This document shows positions 51,022-59,946 of a DNA stretch of 64,000 nucleotides, one piece after another (within the stretch, counting starts at the first letter, position 1; the number at the start of each line of letters is the position of its first letter). Made by a program: the position numbers and the translations under genes. Under the pieces are notes generated by a model. That model searched no databases and had not been told where the DNA came from. It worked only from the letters and a program-made list of their open reading frames with translations. The DNA is from CALINB01 sp938045325 (GTDB taxonomy: Bacteria > Pseudomonadota > Alphaproteobacteria > Rhodospirillales > CALINB01): NCBI GenBank assembly GCA_038114465.1, contig JAYNQW010000009.1:62001-126000 (forward strand). Direction: 5' to 3'.

Positions 51022-52074
51022 ATGGATAAGAGTGATCAAAAGCACCGCGTCATCATAGGGTATTGGCTGCTGAGCGTTTGCGCGATGATCTTTGTGATGA
51101 TCTTGATCGGCGGCTTAACACGCTTGACGCATTCGGGGCTTTCCATGACCGAATGGAAGCCGCTGACAGGCTGGATTCCCCCATTAACGGATACCGCCTG
51201 GCTGGAGATTTTCCAGAATTATCAAGCGACGCCCGAATATCAAAAGCTCAATGTCGGCATGACGGTCGATGAGTTCAAATCCATCTTTTGGCTAGAATTT
51301 ATCCACCGTGTCTGGGGCAGGTTGATTGGTCTGGCTGTGATCCTGCCACTTGGATTTTTTGCTTTAAAACGTTGGTTAGATCGAAGCCTGGCGATCAATT
51401 TTATCGCACTATTTATTCTGGGCGGCCTGCAGGGCGTGCTGGGCTGGTACATGGTGCAGAGCGGTTTAGTCGACCATCCGGATGTTAGCCCCTATCGGTT
51501 AACGGCACACTTGGGGCTTGCGCTTTTGGTTTACGGATATGCGCTTTGGCTGGCGTTGAATTTATTAAACTTACCCCATTCGGAGTTTCCGGAACTTAAT
51601 CAGCGTGGCGGCACGATTGCCCTCTTGGTGCTGATTACCGTGACGATTTTATCCGGCGGATTCGTAGCTGGTAATAACGCGGGGTTAACCTATAACACGT
51701 TCCCGCTGATGGACGGCCGGTTGGTGCCGGCGGGTTTGTTCGAATTATCGCCGGTTTATGTCAACTTTTTTGAAAACGTGACGGCCGTTCAGTTCAATCA
51801 TCGGATGTTGGCCATAAGCACGGTCATCGTGGTCCTGCTCTATTGGGTATGCCGGCGAAGTTATATGACAACGGCCCGCTCTCGGGGGATTCTCGATGGA
51901 TTGGCCCTGGGGGTGCTGTTTCAAGCCGTTTTGGGGATCTCGACGCTTCTGCTTGCGGTTCCCCTGATATTGGCCATTCTCCACCAGGCAACGGCCATCG
52001 TGGTATTTAGCCTGGCTATCTGGCTGATTCATAACGGAAAACCGCGAAAAAGGTTCGGCTCGGCGCAGGCTTAG
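51022..52074 (+). CDS. ctaA: Heme A synthase (COX15/CtaA type)
   Basis: A 350-residue inner-membrane protein with about eight hydrophobic segments. Typical features are the early GGLTRLTHSGLSMTEWKPLTG and the heme-ligating histidine in EFIHRVWGRLIG, AHLG in the middle, FNHRMLA and HQATA toward the end. It converts heme O to heme A for aa3-type oxidases. No cox genes lie here. The start is 16 bp from the divergent TrpD2 start and has no clear ribosome site (GTATAAGTATAGACT), so it may be leaderless. Confidence 0.93.
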   Translation: MDKSDQKHRVIIGYWLLSVCAMIFVMILIGGLTRLTHSGLSMTEWKPLTGWIPPLTDTAWLEIFQNYQATPEYQKLNVGMTVDEFKSIFWLEFIHRVWGRLIGLAVILPLGFFALKRWLDRSLAINFIALFILGGLQGVLGWYMVQSGLVDHPDVSPYRLTAHLGLALLVYGYALWLALNLLNLPHSEFPELNQRGGTIALLVLITVTILSGGFVAGNNAGLTYNTFPLMDGRLVPAGLFELSPVYVNFFENVTAVQFNHRMLAISTVIVVLLYWVCRRSYMTTARSRGILDGLALGVLFQAVLGISTLLLAVPLILAILHQATAIVVFSLAIWLIHNGKPRKRFGSAQA

Positions 52075-52162
52075 GGTATGATGCCGATTGGAATCAGGCC
52101 TGTCTCACCCCATGTTCCGGCAAGGTGAGGGATGGGTCACTATATTTTGATGAAGATGTAAA

Positions 52163-53101
52163 ATGGCTGAAGACGACGAAAAATACCGCCTGATCACCCG
52201 TAGTGATTTCGATGGTGTGGTCTGTGCGGCACTATTCCGTGAGATGGACATGATTGATGAAATCAAGTTTGTTCATCCGAAAGATATGCAGGATGGCAGT
52301 GTCTTGGTGACGGAACGTGACATCACGGCAAATCTGCCATATGTGCGCGGCGTTCACCTGGCTTTTGATCATCATCTCAGCGAACTCGACCGTCTTGATT
52401 CGGCACCTGAAAACCTGATTATTGAAGCCGAGGCGCCATCAGCTGCGCGTGTCGTTTATGATCATTACGGCGGTAAAAAGACATTTCCCAATATTTCCGA
52501 TGATCTCATTGAGGCGGTCGATAAGGGCGACTCAGGCCAGTTTAACCAAGAAGAAATCCTGGATCCGAAAGATTGGCCACTTTTGAATTTCATTATGGAT
52601 TCGCGAACTGGCCTTGAGCACAACAAGGATTTCAGTATTTCAAACTATCAGCTGATGGTCGATTTCATCGATTATTGCCGGACCATGAGCATCGATGAAA
52701 TTTTGGGCCAAGACGACGTGAAGGAGCGTGTGGACCGGTATTTCGAACAGGCCGATAAGGCAAAAGAACAAATCAGGCGTTGCACCGCCGTTCATCAGAA
52801 TCTCGCCGTATTTGATTTACGAGAGGAAGAAACGATTTTCCCGGCCAACCGGTTTCTCATTTATGCACTGTATCCGGAAATCAATATTTCCATGCATGTC
52901 CTATGGGGGCTAAACCGGCTGAAAACGGTATTTGCCGTCGGTAAGTCGGTTTTGAACCGGACGTCGAAGACCAATATTGGTGAACTCATGCTGCGCTATG
53001 GCGGTGGCGGGCATGAAAATGCCGGCACGTGCCAAATCGAGCCAAATGAATCTGAGGAAATCAAGGAAGAGTTGATCGCGCAGATCAACGAGGACGGTTA
53101 A
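52163..53101 (+). CDS. DHH-family phosphoesterase, exopolyphosphatase/NrnA-like
   Basis: A 312-residue protein of the DHH/DHHA1 group. The SDFDG and DHH residues are SDFDGVVCA and AFDHHLSELD; the DHHA1 end is MLRYGGGGHENAGTC. Such enzymes cleave oligoribonucleotides, pAp or polyphosphate with manganese. No signal peptide. The next gene begins 3 bp after its stop, suggesting co-transcription with the C-terminal processing protease. Confidence 0.9.
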   Translation: MAEDDEKYRLITRSDFDGVVCAALFREMDMIDEIKFVHPKDMQDGSVLVTERDITANLPYVRGVHLAFDHHLSELDRLDSAPENLIIEAEAPSAARVVYDHYGGKKTFPNISDDLIEAVDKGDSGQFNQEEILDPKDWPLLNFIMDSRTGLEHNKDFSISNYQLMVDFIDYCRTMSIDEILGQDDVKERVDRYFEQADKAKEQIRRCTAVHQNLAVFDLREEETIFPANRFLIYALYPEINISMHVLWGLNRLKTVFAVGKSVLNRTSKTNIGELMLRYGGGGHENAGTCQIEPNESEEIKEELIAQINEDG

Positions 53102-53104
53102 ACC

Positions 53105-54610
53105 GTGGGTGATCACATAAAACGGCAGAGGTTTTCGAAGGACCTGACCTTCTGTGTCATTGCCGCGTTGGCATTTGGTGTTTTGACGACTCTAAGCGGT
53201 TGTGTTGGCGGTGAATCCGTTCTGGGCCGGGTCGCGAAGGCTTTTAGTGATGAACCGCCCCTACCAGCATCCAGTACGCGGGAATTGAGCCGCTTCAAGA
53301 ATGTCTATCTTCAATATGCCAAGCCGGGTAACTCAGCCGATCAACTAGAGCATTTCGAAGAAGCTTACAGGCGGGTACGAAAATCCTATGTTCGAAAAAT
53401 TACGGATATGAATCTCATCGACAGCGCGATTAAAGGGGTCCGCTCGTTAGAAGCAATGCCGAACACCGTCGAACCGCCGCTTGTGATCGAAGCCGCGCTG
53501 GATAGCATGATGACGTCGCTTGATCCGCATTCGTCATACCTGAATCCTCAGGAGTTCCGCGAGTTGCAAACCTCGACCCGGGGTGAGTTCGGCGGTCTCG
53601 GCATTGAAGTTACAATGGAAAACGGGCTGGTTAAAGTCGTCGCACCTATCGAAGGTACGCCGGCGGCACGGGCAGATCTAAAGCCCGGCGATCTCATTAC
53701 TCATGTCGATGGCCGGTCACTGAAAGATAAAACATTGATCAACGCTGTGCGGGAATTACGCGGTGAGCCGGGTTCCGAGGTTGTGCTAACAATTCAGCGA
53801 GGCAAAGAAGCGCCGTTCACGGTGCCGATCGAACGCGCCGTTATCCATGTACGCGCGGTGCGCTGGCGGACCGAAGGGGATGTGGGTTATATCCGGCTCG
53901 CCCGGTTTACCGAGTCAGCAACCAACGATCTGCACCGGGCGGTTAAAGATATCCGCAACCAACTCGGCGCAAAATTAAAGGGTTATGTTTTGGACCTGCG
54001 CAACAATGCCGGCGGCTTGCTGGATCAGTCGTTATCGGTCAGCGATTCACTCTTGCAGGGGGGTGTCATTGTTTCCGTGCGTGGCCGTTATCCGCAAGGC
54101 GGACAGGTATTTGATGCCGATCGCGGTGATATCACCGATGGCAAACCCATTGTTGTGCTGATCAACGGCGGTTCGGCCTCGGCCTCGGAGATCGTTGCTG
54201 TTGCCCTGCAAGAGAATAAGCGGGCTATTTTGATGGGTGAACAGTCGTTCGGTAAGGGGTCGGTGCAAACGATTACGCCGTTGAAGCGGAAAGGCGCGCT
54301 ACGTTTGACCACGCAGTTATATTACTCACCGAAAGGCAATGCCATCCAAGCACACGGTGTCGATCCGGACATCGCTTTGATACCGGCAAAGAAAGAAGCG
54401 GATAAGAAGCGCAACCGGGAAGCCGATTTGCCGGGCCATTTGGAAACAAAGGCCGATTGGAAACATCATGCTCGTGCGTCACTCAAAGAAACGAGTTGCC
54501 CCGCGGTCGGTGAGAAGAAAGATCGGGGGCTCGGCTGTGCGCTCGAGTACCTTCATGCCGGTTCGACCGAGAAGTTTCTCGCCAACGTTCGTGCCAGGCC
54601 AAATATTTGA
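53105..54610 (+). CDS. S41-family C-terminal processing protease, lipoprotein
   Basis: A 501-residue periplasmic protease. Start is GTG 53105, 3 bp after the DHH gene. A lipobox LSGC (residues 30-33) predicts a lipoprotein at the outer face of the inner membrane or in the outer membrane. A PDZ domain follows (PARADLKPGDLI). The catalytic Ser is in GGSASASEIVA and the Lys in FGKGSVQT. Members trim C-termini of exported proteins or regulate peptidoglycan hydrolases. The end is AT-rich and partly repeated (AATATTT at 54601-54637). Confidence 0.9.
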   Translation: MGDHIKRQRFSKDLTFCVIAALAFGVLTTLSGCVGGESVLGRVAKAFSDEPPLPASSTRELSRFKNVYLQYAKPGNSADQLEHFEEAYRRVRKSYVRKITDMNLIDSAIKGVRSLEAMPNTVEPPLVIEAALDSMMTSLDPHSSYLNPQEFRELQTSTRGEFGGLGIEVTMENGLVKVVAPIEGTPAARADLKPGDLITHVDGRSLKDKTLINAVRELRGEPGSEVVLTIQRGKEAPFTVPIERAVIHVRAVRWRTEGDVGYIRLARFTESATNDLHRAVKDIRNQLGAKLKGYVLDLRNNAGGLLDQSLSVSDSLLQGGVIVSVRGRYPQGGQVFDADRGDITDGKPIVVLINGGSASASEIVAVALQENKRAILMGEQSFGKGSVQTITPLKRKGALRLTTQLYYSPKGNAIQAHGVDPDIALIPAKKEADKKRNREADLPGHLETKADWKHHARASLKETSCPAVGEKKDRGLGCALEYLHAGSTEKFLANVRARPNI

Positions 54611-54639
54611 GGCCCAATATTTAAATATAAATATTTAAA

Positions 54640-55606
54640 TTATTTCGCCGTTTCCACCGACCACCACGATTTTGAATCTTTTGCATTCGCGATAGCGCAG
54701 AACCCCGCATTAATCTGTGACGGCTTATTTGTCGACATGATGCAATCGCTCCGGATGCTGAGGATCTGATGGCGCTTGTCTTTTGACGATACGTACCGCC
54801 ACATTCCTATGTATTGGCCCTTGCAGGGTTGCATCAAGAGATCGCTGTTTTTCTCTTTTTTGTCGTCGTATTGCACGCATTTTCCATTCAAAGCGCTTCG
54901 AATGGTTCCATCGGTACTAAGATTCCACCGTTGATGGGGTTTGCCCGAGCACTTTGCCAGAACAACGAGCGCGCGGTCGTTTTTGTTGGCGCCTTTGATT
55001 TCAACGCACTGTCCGGTCTGTTTTTTGATCAAGACGTTCTTCTGAAAAAACCGCGGCTTTAGTGTCTTCGTAATTACCCACCGTTGATGAGGCTGGTTTT
55101 TACAGGGGCCGACCCGAATGTTGGCACCGTTTTTTTTGCTGCCGTTTTTAACTTCGATGCACCCATTCCCGTCATTGCTTTCGATCATCCGGCCGTTCAT
55201 CTTCCAATGGTGTATTTCACGGTAACTATGATGCCCATAAGGAAGCATGTGTACATTGTAATGCTGTTGTTTCTTTTTTTCGGTTTTGACGGTTAGAACA
55301 TGCCCGCTGTGGACGCTTTTGATGACTTTAACGCGCAAGTTCAAGTTTTTAGCCGAACTGGTGAAGCCGTAAACGTTCCAGCGTTGATGCGGTTTGCCGT
55401 TGCATTGCTGCAGAATGACATTGGCGCCTTTTTTTTTTGCCGGCATGGCGGATGTTAAGGCATTTCCCGCCGTGGCCGCGGATCATGACGTTCTTGAATT
55501 GAAGCACCTGTTTCACCGGTGCAGCGTCTAGCAGCGCCGGTGCATAGGTGAAGCCGGCAAAAAATGCGATGCCGGAAACGATTGTCATTTTGCTGAGCGT
55601 GTTCAT
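54640..55606 (-). pseudogene. Secreted ricin-type beta-trefoil lectin, frameshifted at an A10 run
   Basis: The start at 55606 opens a signal peptide (MNTLSKMTIVSGIAFFAGFT) and the first trefoil strands (MIRGHGGKCLNIRHAG), then the frame is lost at a run of 10 A on the minus strand (55429-55438). The other frame continues KKKGANVILQQCNGKPHQRW with four QxW-type repeats to the stop at 54640. Removing one A gives a single protein of about 320 residues with KPHQRWN, QPHQRW and KPHQRWN repeats. A phase-variable contingency switch, transcriptional slippage, or a homopolymer sequencing error would all look the same. Confidence 0.75.
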
Positions 55607-55718
55607 CGATACCCCCCGAACTGACCCGTTCAATAACGTTAGCACGGCCCATAACCGCGACAAAGCCGTTTGCTGGATTGAACCATAGAAGGGTAATGTG
55701 GCCGAATTAAGGCCTTAC

Positions 55719-55756
55719 AAAAAACGCCGCTCCCGTTGCCGGAAGCGGCGCTTTCT
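55719..55756 (-). terminator. Rho-independent terminator after the peroxiredoxin
   Basis: CGCCGCT (55725-55731) and AGCGGCG (55744-55750) form a GC-rich stem. Read leftward, the stem is followed by TTTTTTGTAA. It lies 23-54 bp beyond the peroxiredoxin stop at 55773 and is well placed to end that transcript. Confidence 0.8.
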
Positions 55757-55772
55757 TTAGAAACGTTCGGTT

Positions 55773-56216
55773 TTAACCGAGGTCGGCGAGGACCTGATCG
55801 GGGTGGTCCGCCGGTTTCACGGTCGCATAGGTTTTTTTGATCTTGCCGTCGGGGCCGATCAAAACGGAAACCCGGCTCGCTTTTTCCTGGCCGGCATCCG
55901 AAGCGCCGAAGGATTGCGAAACGGATCCGTCGGTATCGCTCAAGAGGTCGTAAGGAAAATCGAACTTGTCCTTGAACGCCTTGTTGTCGGCCGTCGAGTC
56001 GAAGCTTAAACCTAAGATCACACAGTTTTTGTCGTTGAAGTCTTGGATTCGATCACGGAACCCGTTGCCTTCAACCGTTCATCCGGGGGTATCGGCTTTC
56101 GGATACCACCACATCAACACGTTTTTACCGGAAAGCGATGCAAGTTCCACCGCATTACCGTCCTGATTGGGCAGCGAAAACGCCGGAGCCTGATCGCCTA
56201 CGTTAAGGAGTGCCAT
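55773..56216 (-). CDS. bcp: Peroxiredoxin (Bcp/PrxQ-type), predicted selenoprotein with Sec46 at the peroxidatic site
   Basis: ATG 56216 follows AAGGGAACAACC. The frame reads a thioredoxin-fold peroxiredoxin of 147 residues; codon 46 is TGA (56081-56079), in the motif YPKADTPG-U-TVEGNGF, exactly where related Bcp/PrxQ proteins have the peroxidatic cysteine (YPKxxTPGCT). The frame continues with NCVILGLSFDS, VLIGPDGKI and a normal C-terminus. No resolving cysteine is at position +5, but one exists in NCVIL. The enzyme would reduce hydroperoxides in the cytoplasm. A chance nonsense mutation is possible but would have to hit the one codon where Sec is expected. It ends at a terminator. Confidence 0.85.
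56045..56063 (-). promoter_or_regulatory. SECIS-like hairpin downstream of the in-frame TGA
   Basis: Counting from the base after TGA, GGGTTC (+16 to +21) pairs with GAATCC (+29 to +34), one G-U included, giving 6 bp and a 7-base loop CGTGATC. The second loop base is G at +23. Bacterial SECIS elements place a loop G about 16-37 bases after UGA, so position and shape fit. Confidence 0.6.
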
Positions 56217-56285
56217 GGTTGTTCCCTTGTCTTTGGGGTTGATAGTGAGTCGATTGTAGCACGCGATTGACTGCGCGCGAACGAG

Positions 56286-56294
56286 TTATCCACA
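56286..56294 (+). promoter_or_regulatory. Perfect DnaA box
   Basis: TTATCCACA lies in the 91-bp space between the peroxiredoxin start and the end of the TPP enzyme gene. It is single and therefore not an origin. It could be a regulatory site or a chance match. Confidence 0.4.
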
Positions 56295-56307
56295 GAAACT
56301 TTTGTGA

Positions 56308-57918
56308 CTAGACCTCCCGTAAGGCGTTGAATTGATCGACGTAGCAGGACGAGTCGATCTTGGCGACCACGACCGAGCTGCGCTCGGACTTTAGAGCGGC
56401 CTGCAGGGCATCGCCGAGCGCCTTTTCGTTATCGCAGACGTAACCGTCGGCGCCGAAGCCCTGGGCGAGTTTTTCCCATTCGACCCCACCGAGGCCGATC
56501 CCGAACGGGGGCACGCCCTTGACTTCCTGTTTGACGCGAATGAGTCCGATCTCCGTATCATCGAATACGAGAACGATGATCGGTATGTTCTCAACGGCCG
56601 CGGTTTGCAGCTCGGCGACCGTGAGAAAAAATCCGCCGTCGCCGGTAAAGGCGATCACGGGCCGGTCGGGATGAGCGAGGCGGGCGGCCATCGCGCACGG
56701 GATTGCCGCACCCATGGTGGCGAGACCATTGGAGGTGAGGAATTCTTGTGCGCCATACGATTCCCATTTTTGAACCACGAGGAGGCGGCTCGCGCCGGCA
56801 TCGCATGTCGCAATGGTGTCACGCGGCATCACACTGCGTGCCGTGATTAAAGCAGCACCGGGCGACATGCCCTTGGTCGGCACGTCGAGCGCTTTGGTCA
56901 CTTTGTTTTGGAAATCTTTTGCGGCCTTCTCGCCCCAGTTGGAACCGTCACCTACATATTCGGTTAAACTTGAAAGGAGCGGTTTTAAATCGCCGATCAC
57001 TTCTTGTGTGGAGGGAATAACCGCATCCAGATTCGGTGCACTCGCCAGGGTGAGAACGGGTAGGGTGTAGGGCCAGGGCTTCGGTTGCAATTCGACGGCA
57101 TCAAGGCCAACCGTGATGATCAGGTCGGATTCATTGACCAGTTCGCGCTCCAAGGTGCCGCCGATGATGCAGCCGGCGCGTAACGGATGGTCTTCGGGAA
57201 TGACGCCTTTACATTTGGTGGTGGTTATCACCGGCGCGCCGAGTTTTTCAGCAAAATCAACAAATTCGGACGCGGCCTTGCACCAGTAAATACCAAGACC
57301 GGCGATGATAATCGGTTTCTTCGCCGCCTTGAGCATTACCAGTGTTTCTTTGAGGCTGTCTTTATCGGGGACAACATCGACGAAATTCGGGCGCAAGGGT
57401 GAATCGGAAATCATGTCACCGGCCTCTTGCAGTGACTGATCTTCCGGCAACTCGATATGGACCGGGCCCGGGGGCTGACTTGTCGCGTAACGCATGGCAC
57501 GGCGGATTTGATGGCGTACCGTTTTGGCGTTAATGGAGACATGATATTTCGTAATCGGATTATATAACGCCGCTTGGTTCATGCGCTGACGCAGGCCGGT
57601 GGCATAGACATGATCGGAAAATTGACCGTTAACAGCAAACAGCGGCGCTCGATCCATCCAGGCATGGGCGACACCGTTGGCCATGTTGGCCGTGCCGGGG
57701 CCATAGGTTGATAGGGCAACGCCGGGCGAGCCGGTAATTTCACCCCAGGTCGCGGCCAAAATTGCACCAGCTGTTTCCTGTTTGATGAATATAAACCGCA
57801 TGTCGGCGCGGCGTGCCGCGTCCATGATTTCGACAGACTCGCCGCCCGGGTGTCCGACCATGAAAGGGGTGCCGGATTCCTGAAACGCCTCGACGAGAAC
57901 TTCAACCGTGGTGGCCAT
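56308..57918 (-). CDS. Thiamine-pyrophosphate-dependent enzyme (acetolactate-synthase-like)
   Basis: A 536-residue protein, started at ATG 57918 after GGGAGATTGAAGATT; a longer frame would run through the adjacent N gap and was rejected. The activating glutamate is in FIKQETAGAILA. The C-terminal TPP/Mg motif is TGDGGFFLTVAELQTAA. The fold covers acetolactate synthase, benzoylformate decarboxylase, and sulfoacetaldehyde or oxalyl-CoA-like enzymes. IlvB is not assured because no small subunit is adjacent. Neighbouring apr/sat genes leave sulfoacetaldehyde-type chemistry conceivable but unproven. Confidence 0.85.
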   Translation of the reverse strand: MATTVEVLVEAFQESGTPFMVGHPGGESVEIMDAARRADMRFIFIKQETAGAILAATWGEITGSPGVALSTYGPGTANMANGVAHAWMDRAPLFAVNGQFSDHVYATGLRQRMNQAALYNPITKYHVSINAKTVRHQIRRAMRYATSQPPGPVHIELPEDQSLQEAGDMISDSPLRPNFVDVVPDKDSLKETLVMLKAAKKPIIIAGLGIYWCKAASEFVDFAEKLGAPVITTTKCKGVIPEDHPLRAGCIIGGTLERELVNESDLIITVGLDAVELQPKPWPYTLPVLTLASAPNLDAVIPSTQEVIGDLKPLLSSLTEYVGDGSNWGEKAAKDFQNKVTKALDVPTKGMSPGAALITARSVMPRDTIATCDAGASRLLVVQKWESYGAQEFLTSNGLATMGAAIPCAMAARLAHPDRPVIAFTGDGGFFLTVAELQTAAVENIPIIVLVFDDTEIGLIRVKQEVKGVPPFGIGLGGVEWEKLAQGFGADGYVCDNEKALGDALQAALKSERSSVVVAKIDSSCYVDQFNALREV

Positions 57919-57937
57919 AATCTTCAATCTCCCTGTT

Positions 57938-58010
57938 NNNNNNNNNNCATCCCCACACCCCCCCCCCCCCCACCACCCCCGGGGGGCACACAAACACCAA
58001 CCCCCCTGTT
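57938..58010. other. Gap of 10 N followed by C-rich low-quality sequence
   Basis: Ten N (57938-57947) are followed by an abnormal run of C and G stretches (57955-57985) unlike any other part of the window. It looks like a poor-quality contig end that was scaffolded. Content here should not be trusted, and sequence may be missing. Confidence 0.8.
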
Positions 58011-58039
58011 TCGATGGGGCTACTTTAGCTATTGATTCC

Positions 58040-58080
58040 AAAAAAGAAAACGCCGCTCTTTCGAGCGGCGTTTCTATTTT
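58040..58080 (-). terminator. Strong bidirectional terminator after aprA
   Basis: AACGCCGCTC (58049-58058) pairs perfectly with GAGCGGCGTT (58063-58072) around TTTC. Read leftward, TTTTCTTTTTT follows; read rightward, TCTATTTTT follows. It lies 24-65 bp beyond the aprA stop and should end the aprMBA transcript. Confidence 0.9.
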
Positions 58081-58104
58081 TCCTGTTAAACTGCAGGCAA
58101 TCGT

Positions 58105-59946
58105 TTATTTGGCAATATGATAGACCGGCTTTTTCTCCAGGCTCCATTTGTCCGCTTCGTCGTCGTACTGGGATACCGTGAAGCAATGCCAGTTTTCATC
58201 GTCCACTTTCATGTGGTCGCCCCGGTAGTAGTAGCCCGGCCAGCGGGTTTCTTTCCGGAACAGCGTGTGATGCATAACGCTTTCAGACGCTTGTAGACGA
58301 TGGCGGAATTCCCAAGCCCGTTGCAACTGATGGAGACTATCGGCGCCGATGTGATGGGAGTCTTCTTTTAACATATCCATCAATTCGAGGCCGCGCATTA
58401 ACAGAGGCTCATTCGTCATGTAGTTAACGCCAATGCCGCCGCAGTATTCGTCCATGAGTTTTTCAAGACGCTGCAACGCATGGAGCGGTAAGATGTAGCT
58501 CGGTGAGACCGTGCCGGCAACGATTTCGTTGCGGCCGACTTCATAGTTTTCGAGCGGTTGGAAGATTTCCTCTTCGAGTTTGCTGACTTCCGCATCATCA
58601 ATTTGAGGCTCTTCGCCCAAATCGCTGATGTAATTGTTTGCGGCTTTTCCGGCGATCCGGCCTTCGGTGAACGATCCCGACGAGAATTTATGCGGGCACC
58701 CGCCGGCAGCATCACCGGCAGCAAACACACCTTCGACGGTCATCATCCGGTTGTAGCCCCACTTGTATTCCGGCGGCGCGTAATCTTCCGGACCGCTGAC
58801 CCACGCGCCTGATGTTGTGGCATGCGAGCCCATGACATAGGGCTCTGAGGTCGTCAGCTCGGGGTTGATTTCTTTCGGATCGATGTTTTGCGATGCCCAG
58901 ACAACCGCTTGACCGATGGTCATGCCGAGGAAGTTCTCCCATCCGACAGTTTCCTTGTGCGGATCTTGGAAAGCTTCTTTCGTGACCATGCGGATCGGGC
59001 CGCCGCCGTTGGCGACTTCGCGAAGCAGGGCGTGGTTACGCAAGCACGTTGGCACCGGATGACGGTCAATATAGTCACCGACCAAAGCCTTGGTGTCATC
59101 GTACCATTTGGATTCATATTCTTCGCCGTAGGCGTTTTGCGTGTAAGTTTTGAGATGCAAAAAGTACGCACCGACCGGACCGTAACCGTCTTTAAAACGG
59201 GTCAACACGATGCGGTTTTCCATCTGCGTCATCTTCGCACCGACGTTGATCGCCAAGCCATAGGCCGAAGCACTACTCCACGGCGCATACCAAGTCCGGC
59301 CCATGCCTTCACCAACGGACCGCGGTTTGAAGATGTGTGATGCGCCACCGGCAGCAACGATGACGGCCTTGGCTTTGAATACATAAAAATCGCCTGTGCG
59401 GACGTTAAAGCCCACGGCACCGGCAATCCGGTTTCTGTTTTTCTTATCACGCAGCAGGTGGGTGACCATAATCCGGTTGTAGACTTCAGAAGCAGCCTTG
59501 CGGGCGGCTTCCGCGACGATCGGCTTATAGCTTTCGCCGTGGATCATGATTTGCCATTTACCTTCGCGCTGATAGCGACCGGTTTCAGGGTCGCGCATCA
59601 TGGGGAGACCCCATTCTTCGAATTTGTGCACGGTTGAATCGACGTGACGGCCGATGTCATAGGCAATGTCTTCGCGAACCAGACCCATCAAGTCGTTACT
59701 GGTGTAATCAACGAAGTCTTGCGGTTCGTTCTCGCCCCAACGCATGCCCATGTAACAGTTGATGGCGTACAGGCCTTGGGCGACGGCGCCACTGCGCTCG
59801 ATGTTTGCTTTTTCAACAATGACTACTTTTTTGTCGCGGCCCCAGTAACGGGATTCGTAAGCGGCACCGCAGCCGCCAAAACCACCCCCGACAACGAGGA
59901 TGTCCGACTCAACGACAATCTTTTTTCTCCCTCCGAACAGGCCCAT
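58105..59946 (-). CDS. aprA: Adenylylsulfate (APS) reductase, alpha subunit
   Basis: A 613-residue FAD protein of the AprA/fumarate-reductase superfamily. The FAD site is VVGGGFGGCGAA near residue 20, and the sequence VEKANIERSGAVAQGLYAIN is characteristic of AprA. AprAB interconverts APS and sulfite plus AMP. In this setting, with a membrane anchor and Sat, it probably oxidises sulfite to APS. Its ATG overlaps the aprB stop by one base. It is cytoplasmic, bound to membrane through AprM. It is the last gene before the terminator. Confidence 0.95.
   Translation of the reverse strand: MGLFGGRKKIVVESDILVVGGGFGGCGAAYESRYWGRDKKVVIVEKANIERSGAVAQGLYAINCYMGMRWGENEPQDFVDYTSNDLMGLVREDIAYDIGRHVDSTVHKFEEWGLPMMRDPETGRYQREGKWQIMIHGESYKPIVAEAARKAASEVYNRIMVTHLLRDKKNRNRIAGAVGFNVRTGDFYVFKAKAVIVAAGGASHIFKPRSVGEGMGRTWYAPWSSASAYGLAINVGAKMTQMENRIVLTRFKDGYGPVGAYFLHLKTYTQNAYGEEYESKWYDDTKALVGDYIDRHPVPTCLRNHALLREVANGGGPIRMVTKEAFQDPHKETVGWENFLGMTIGQAVVWASQNIDPKEINPELTTSEPYVMGSHATTSGAWVSGPEDYAPPEYKWGYNRMMTVEGVFAAGDAAGGCPHKFSSGSFTEGRIAGKAANNYISDLGEEPQIDDAEVSKLEEEIFQPLENYEVGRNEIVAGTVSPSYILPLHALQRLEKLMDEYCGGIGVNYMTNEPLLMRGLELMDMLKEDSHHIGADSLHQLQRAWEFRHRLQASESVMHHTLFRKETRWPGYYYRGDHMKVDDENWHCFTVSQYDDEADKWSLEKKPVYHIAK

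Noticed and set aside
56286..56294. Chromosome replication origin
   Set aside because: Single DnaA boxes at 45751 and 56286 are 10 kb apart with no cluster, no dnaA/parAB, and no long AT-rich unwinding element.
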